From the NCBI RefSeq assembly GCF_051020765.1, contig NW_027469098.1:558001-622000 (forward strand): a DNA stretch of 64,000 bases, given 5' to 3'. Shown here piece after piece: positions 62,301 through 64,000 of the stretch. Source of the stretch: Lasioglossum baleicum. Lineage: Eukaryota > Arthropoda > Insecta > Hymenoptera > Halictidae. The stretch's first letter is position 1. Each line of letters starts with the position of its first letter. A program made the position numbers and the translations under genes. The notes beneath the pieces were generated by a model. The model searched no databases. It was not told where the DNA came from and worked only from the letters and a program-made list of their open reading frames with translations.

Positions 62301-64000
62301 CGTTATGCATTATGCGTTATGCGTTATGCGTAATGCGTTATGAGTAATGTGTCATGCGTTATGCGTTATGGACTATGCTTTATGCGTTATGCGTTGTGGG
62401 TTATCCGTTATGCGATATGCGTTATTCGTTATGCGTTATGCGTTATGCGTTATGCGTTATGCGTTATGCGTTATGCGTTATGCGTTATGCGTTATGCGTT
62501 ATGCGTTATGCGTTATGCGTTATGCGTCATGCGTCATGCGTTATGCGTTATGCGTTATGCGTTATGCGTTATGCGTTATGCGTTATGCGTTATGCGTTAT
62601 GCGTTATTCGTTATGCGTTATGCGTTATGCGTTATGCGTTATGCGTTATGCGTTACGCGTTATGCGTTATGCGTTACGCGTTATGCGTTATGCGTTATGC
62701 GTTATGCGTTATGCGTTATGCGTTATGCGTTATGCGTTATGCGTTATGCGTTATGCGTTATGCGTTATGCGTTATGCGTTATGCGTTATGCGTTATGCGT
62801 TATGCGTTATGCGTTATGCGTTATGCGTTATGCGTTATGCGTTATGCGTTATGCGTTATGCGTTATGCGTTATGCGTTATGCGTTATGCGTTATGCGTTA
62901 TGCGTTATGCGTTATGCGTTATGCGTTATGCGTTATGCGTTATGCGTTATGCGTTATGCGTTATGCGTTAAGCGTTATGCGTTATGCGTTAAGCGTTATA
63001 CGTTATGCGATATGCGTTATTCGTTATGCGTTATGCGTTATGCGTTATGCGTTATACGTTATGCGATATGCGTTATTCGTTATGCGTTATGCGTTATGCG
63101 TTATGCGTTATGCGTTATGCGTTATGCGTTATGCGTTATGCGTTATGCGTTATGCGTTATGCGTTATGCGTTATGCGTTATGCGTTATGTGTTATGCGTT
63201 ATGCGTTATGCGTTATGCGTTATGCGTTATGCGTTATGTGTTATGCGTTGTGCATTACGGGTTATGCGATATGCGTTATGCGTTATGCGTTACGCGTTCT
63301 GCGTTATGCGTTATGCGTTATGCGTTAAGCGTTATACGTTATGCGATATGCGTTATTCGTTATGCGTTATGCGTTATGCGTTATGCGTTATGCGTTATGC
63401 GTTATGCGTTATGCGTTATGCGTTATGCGTTATGCGTTATGCGTCATGCGTCATGCGTTATGCGTTATGCGTTATGCGTTATGCGTTATGCGTTATGCGT
63501 TATGCGTTATGCGTTATGCGTTATGCGTTATGCGTTATTCGTTATGCGTTATGCGTTATGCGTTATGCGTTATGCGTTATGCGTTATGCGTTATGCGTTA
63601 CGCGTTCTGCGTTATGCGTTATGCGTTAAGCGTTATACGTTATGCGATATGCGTTATTCGTTATGCGTTATGCGTTATGCGTTGTGGGTTATCCGTTATG
63701 CGTCATGCGTTATCCGTTATGCGTTATGCGTTATGCGTTATCCGTTATGCGTTATCCGTTATGCGTTACGCGTTATGCGTTATGCGTTATGCGTTATGCG
63801 TTATGCGTTATGCGTTATGCGTCATGCGTCATGCGTTATGCGTTATGCGTTATGCGTTATGCGTTATGCGTTATGCGTTATGCGTTATGCGTTATGCGTT
63901 ATGCGTTATGCGTTATGCGTTATGCGTTATGCGTTATGCGTTATTCGTTATGCGTTATGCGTTATGCGTTATGCGTTATGCGTTATGCGTTATGCGTTAT
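59393..64000. repeat. Array block M: right end of window, 8.9-kb copy of block K
   Basis: M1 at 59393, 60765 and 62256; caps at 59435, 60338, 60842 and 62340; M4 at 61843 and 63236. Landmarks match block K at offsets of 8883-8918 bp and block L at 5698 and 5964 bp. TTGCGAT near 61961 is a private variant. The array is still in full register at position 64000, so its right boundary is not seen. Confidence 0.88.

Larger units (their letters stand above)
5985..62358 (+). repeat. M2 'cap' motif family: ATGAGTAATGTGTCATGCG, 40 copies
   Basis: Starts: 5985, 6440, 6867, 8995, 11144, 11872, 16863, 17605, 21560, 25634, 27209, 27741, 30485, 30968, 33026, 33509, 33977, 35839, 36559, 39940, 40465, 41781, 42271, 45484, 46065, 50013, 50552, 51420, 51945, 52736, 53548, 54129, 54598, 56642, 57545, 57993, 59435, 60338, 60842, 62340. 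Most are followed by ATGGACT ATGCTTT and a GGGTT/ATCCGTT cluster. Four copies (5985, 51420, 54129, 60338) instead continue with ATTCGTT AAGCGTT. Eight copies lack an upstream M1. Confidence 0.95.
5516..63261 (+). repeat. M4 motif family: ATGTGTT ATGCGTT then GTGCATTACGGG
   Basis: Full copies start at 5516, 8155, 10164, 12817, 13643, 14504, 15904, 18515, 19341, 22344, 23408, 26411, 30114, 31423, 31850, 32179, 39562, 40913, 55879, 61843 and 63236; a partial copy lies near 58966. Most are followed about 50 bp later by ACGCGTT CTGCGTT and then M3. A sister form with GTGCTTT in place of GTGCATT occurs about 15 times, always just before M1 (for example near 11750, 17487, 27627, 40350, 60728). The two forms define two kinds of higher-order unit. 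Confidence 0.92.
4428..64000. repeat. 7-bp satellite array (ATGCGTT)n, about 59.6 kb, continuing past the window
   Basis: A head-to-tail array of ATGCGTT (equivalently TTATGCG), all in one orientation, about 8,500 units, 43% G+C, one CpG per unit. Variants are almost all single substitutions such as ATCCGTT, ATTCGTT, ATACGTT, ACGCGTT, ATGGGTT, AAGCGTT, ATGCGTC and ATGCGAT. Even the most divergent insert, M1, occupies exactly three heptamers. Reading the start positions of 36 M1, 40 M2 and 21 M4 landmarks, every one before 33957 falls at 0 modulo 7, those between 33963 and 36538 at 6, and all later ones at 5. No gene is present anywhere in the array. Confidence 0.99.

Noticed and set aside
4431..63629. 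Dozens of long plus-strand open frames (up to 1,314 codons) encoding MRYALCV repeats
   Set aside because: They follow from a stop-free heptamer read in any frame. Three overlapping frames encode the same peptide, there is no start context, domain or codon bias, and ends are set by chance variants.
4428..64000. CRISPR array
   Set aside because: There are no spacers: the repeat unit is contiguous at 7 bp, and the setting is eukaryotic.
4428..64000. Canonical insect telomere (TTAGG)n
   Set aside because: No TTAGG runs are present. The unit is TTATGCG with substitutions; TTATGGG variants are isolated.
4428..64000. Genes hidden between repeat blocks
   Set aside because: I followed the array through to 64000 and found no interval longer than three heptamers that departs from the repeat.

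Overview
The window has two unequal parts. Positions 1-4427 hold the 5' end of a Ty3/gypsy-type LTR retrotransposon on the minus strand. Positions 4428-64000 (about 59.6 kb, some 8,500 units) are a tandem array of a 7-bp satellite, ATGCGTT, that runs off the right edge. There is no cellular gene, rRNA, tRNA or CRISPR array. The host is a eukaryote. A gypsy-type element beside a long short-unit satellite fits pericentromeric or subtelomeric heterochromatin, and an insect or other arthropod is plausible, but that is inference.

The retrotransposon reads from right to left: 5' LTR (4025-4427, inverted ends TGTAGGGAT...ATCCCTACA), an 18-nt primer binding site complementary to the tRNA-Pro 3' end (4003-4020), a 49-nt leader, then one unbroken gag-pol frame from the ATG at 3953 to position 1. 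Its 1,317 codons contain a SAP-like motif, a coiled coil, a capsid region, two CCHC knuckles, protease, reverse transcriptase, RNase H and integrase, all with their key residues. The integrase C-terminus, any env, the polypurine tract and the 3' LTR lie beyond the left edge. The outer LTR edge abuts the satellite next to a recurring 17-bp motif, so the element is inserted in, or borders, the array.

The satellite is not featureless. Nearly all variants are substitutions within the heptamer, and the 7-bp register holds across the array apart from two 1-base deletions (33957-33962 and 36539-36544), which occupy the same context in two duplicated segments. Recurrent variant modules mark it: M1 (ATGACTTTTTCATTGAG, 36 copies), M2 'cap' (ATGAGTAATGTGTCATGCG, 40 copies), M3 (AAGCGTT ATACGTT then ATGCGAT), M4 (GTGCATTACGGG or GTGCTTTACGGG), M5 (paired ATGCGTC) and M6 (ACGCGTT runs). 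Their order recurs at offsets near 2.1-2.6, 4.07, 5.7 and 8.9 kb, nearly all exact multiples of 7, so the array grew by repeated segmental duplication with gain and loss of whole heptamers.

Because 7 is not divisible by 3, all three plus-strand frames of the satellite read the same heptapeptide (MRYALCV), giving open frames up to 1,314 codons. These are arithmetic artefacts. The minus strand has a stop every seven codons in every frame.
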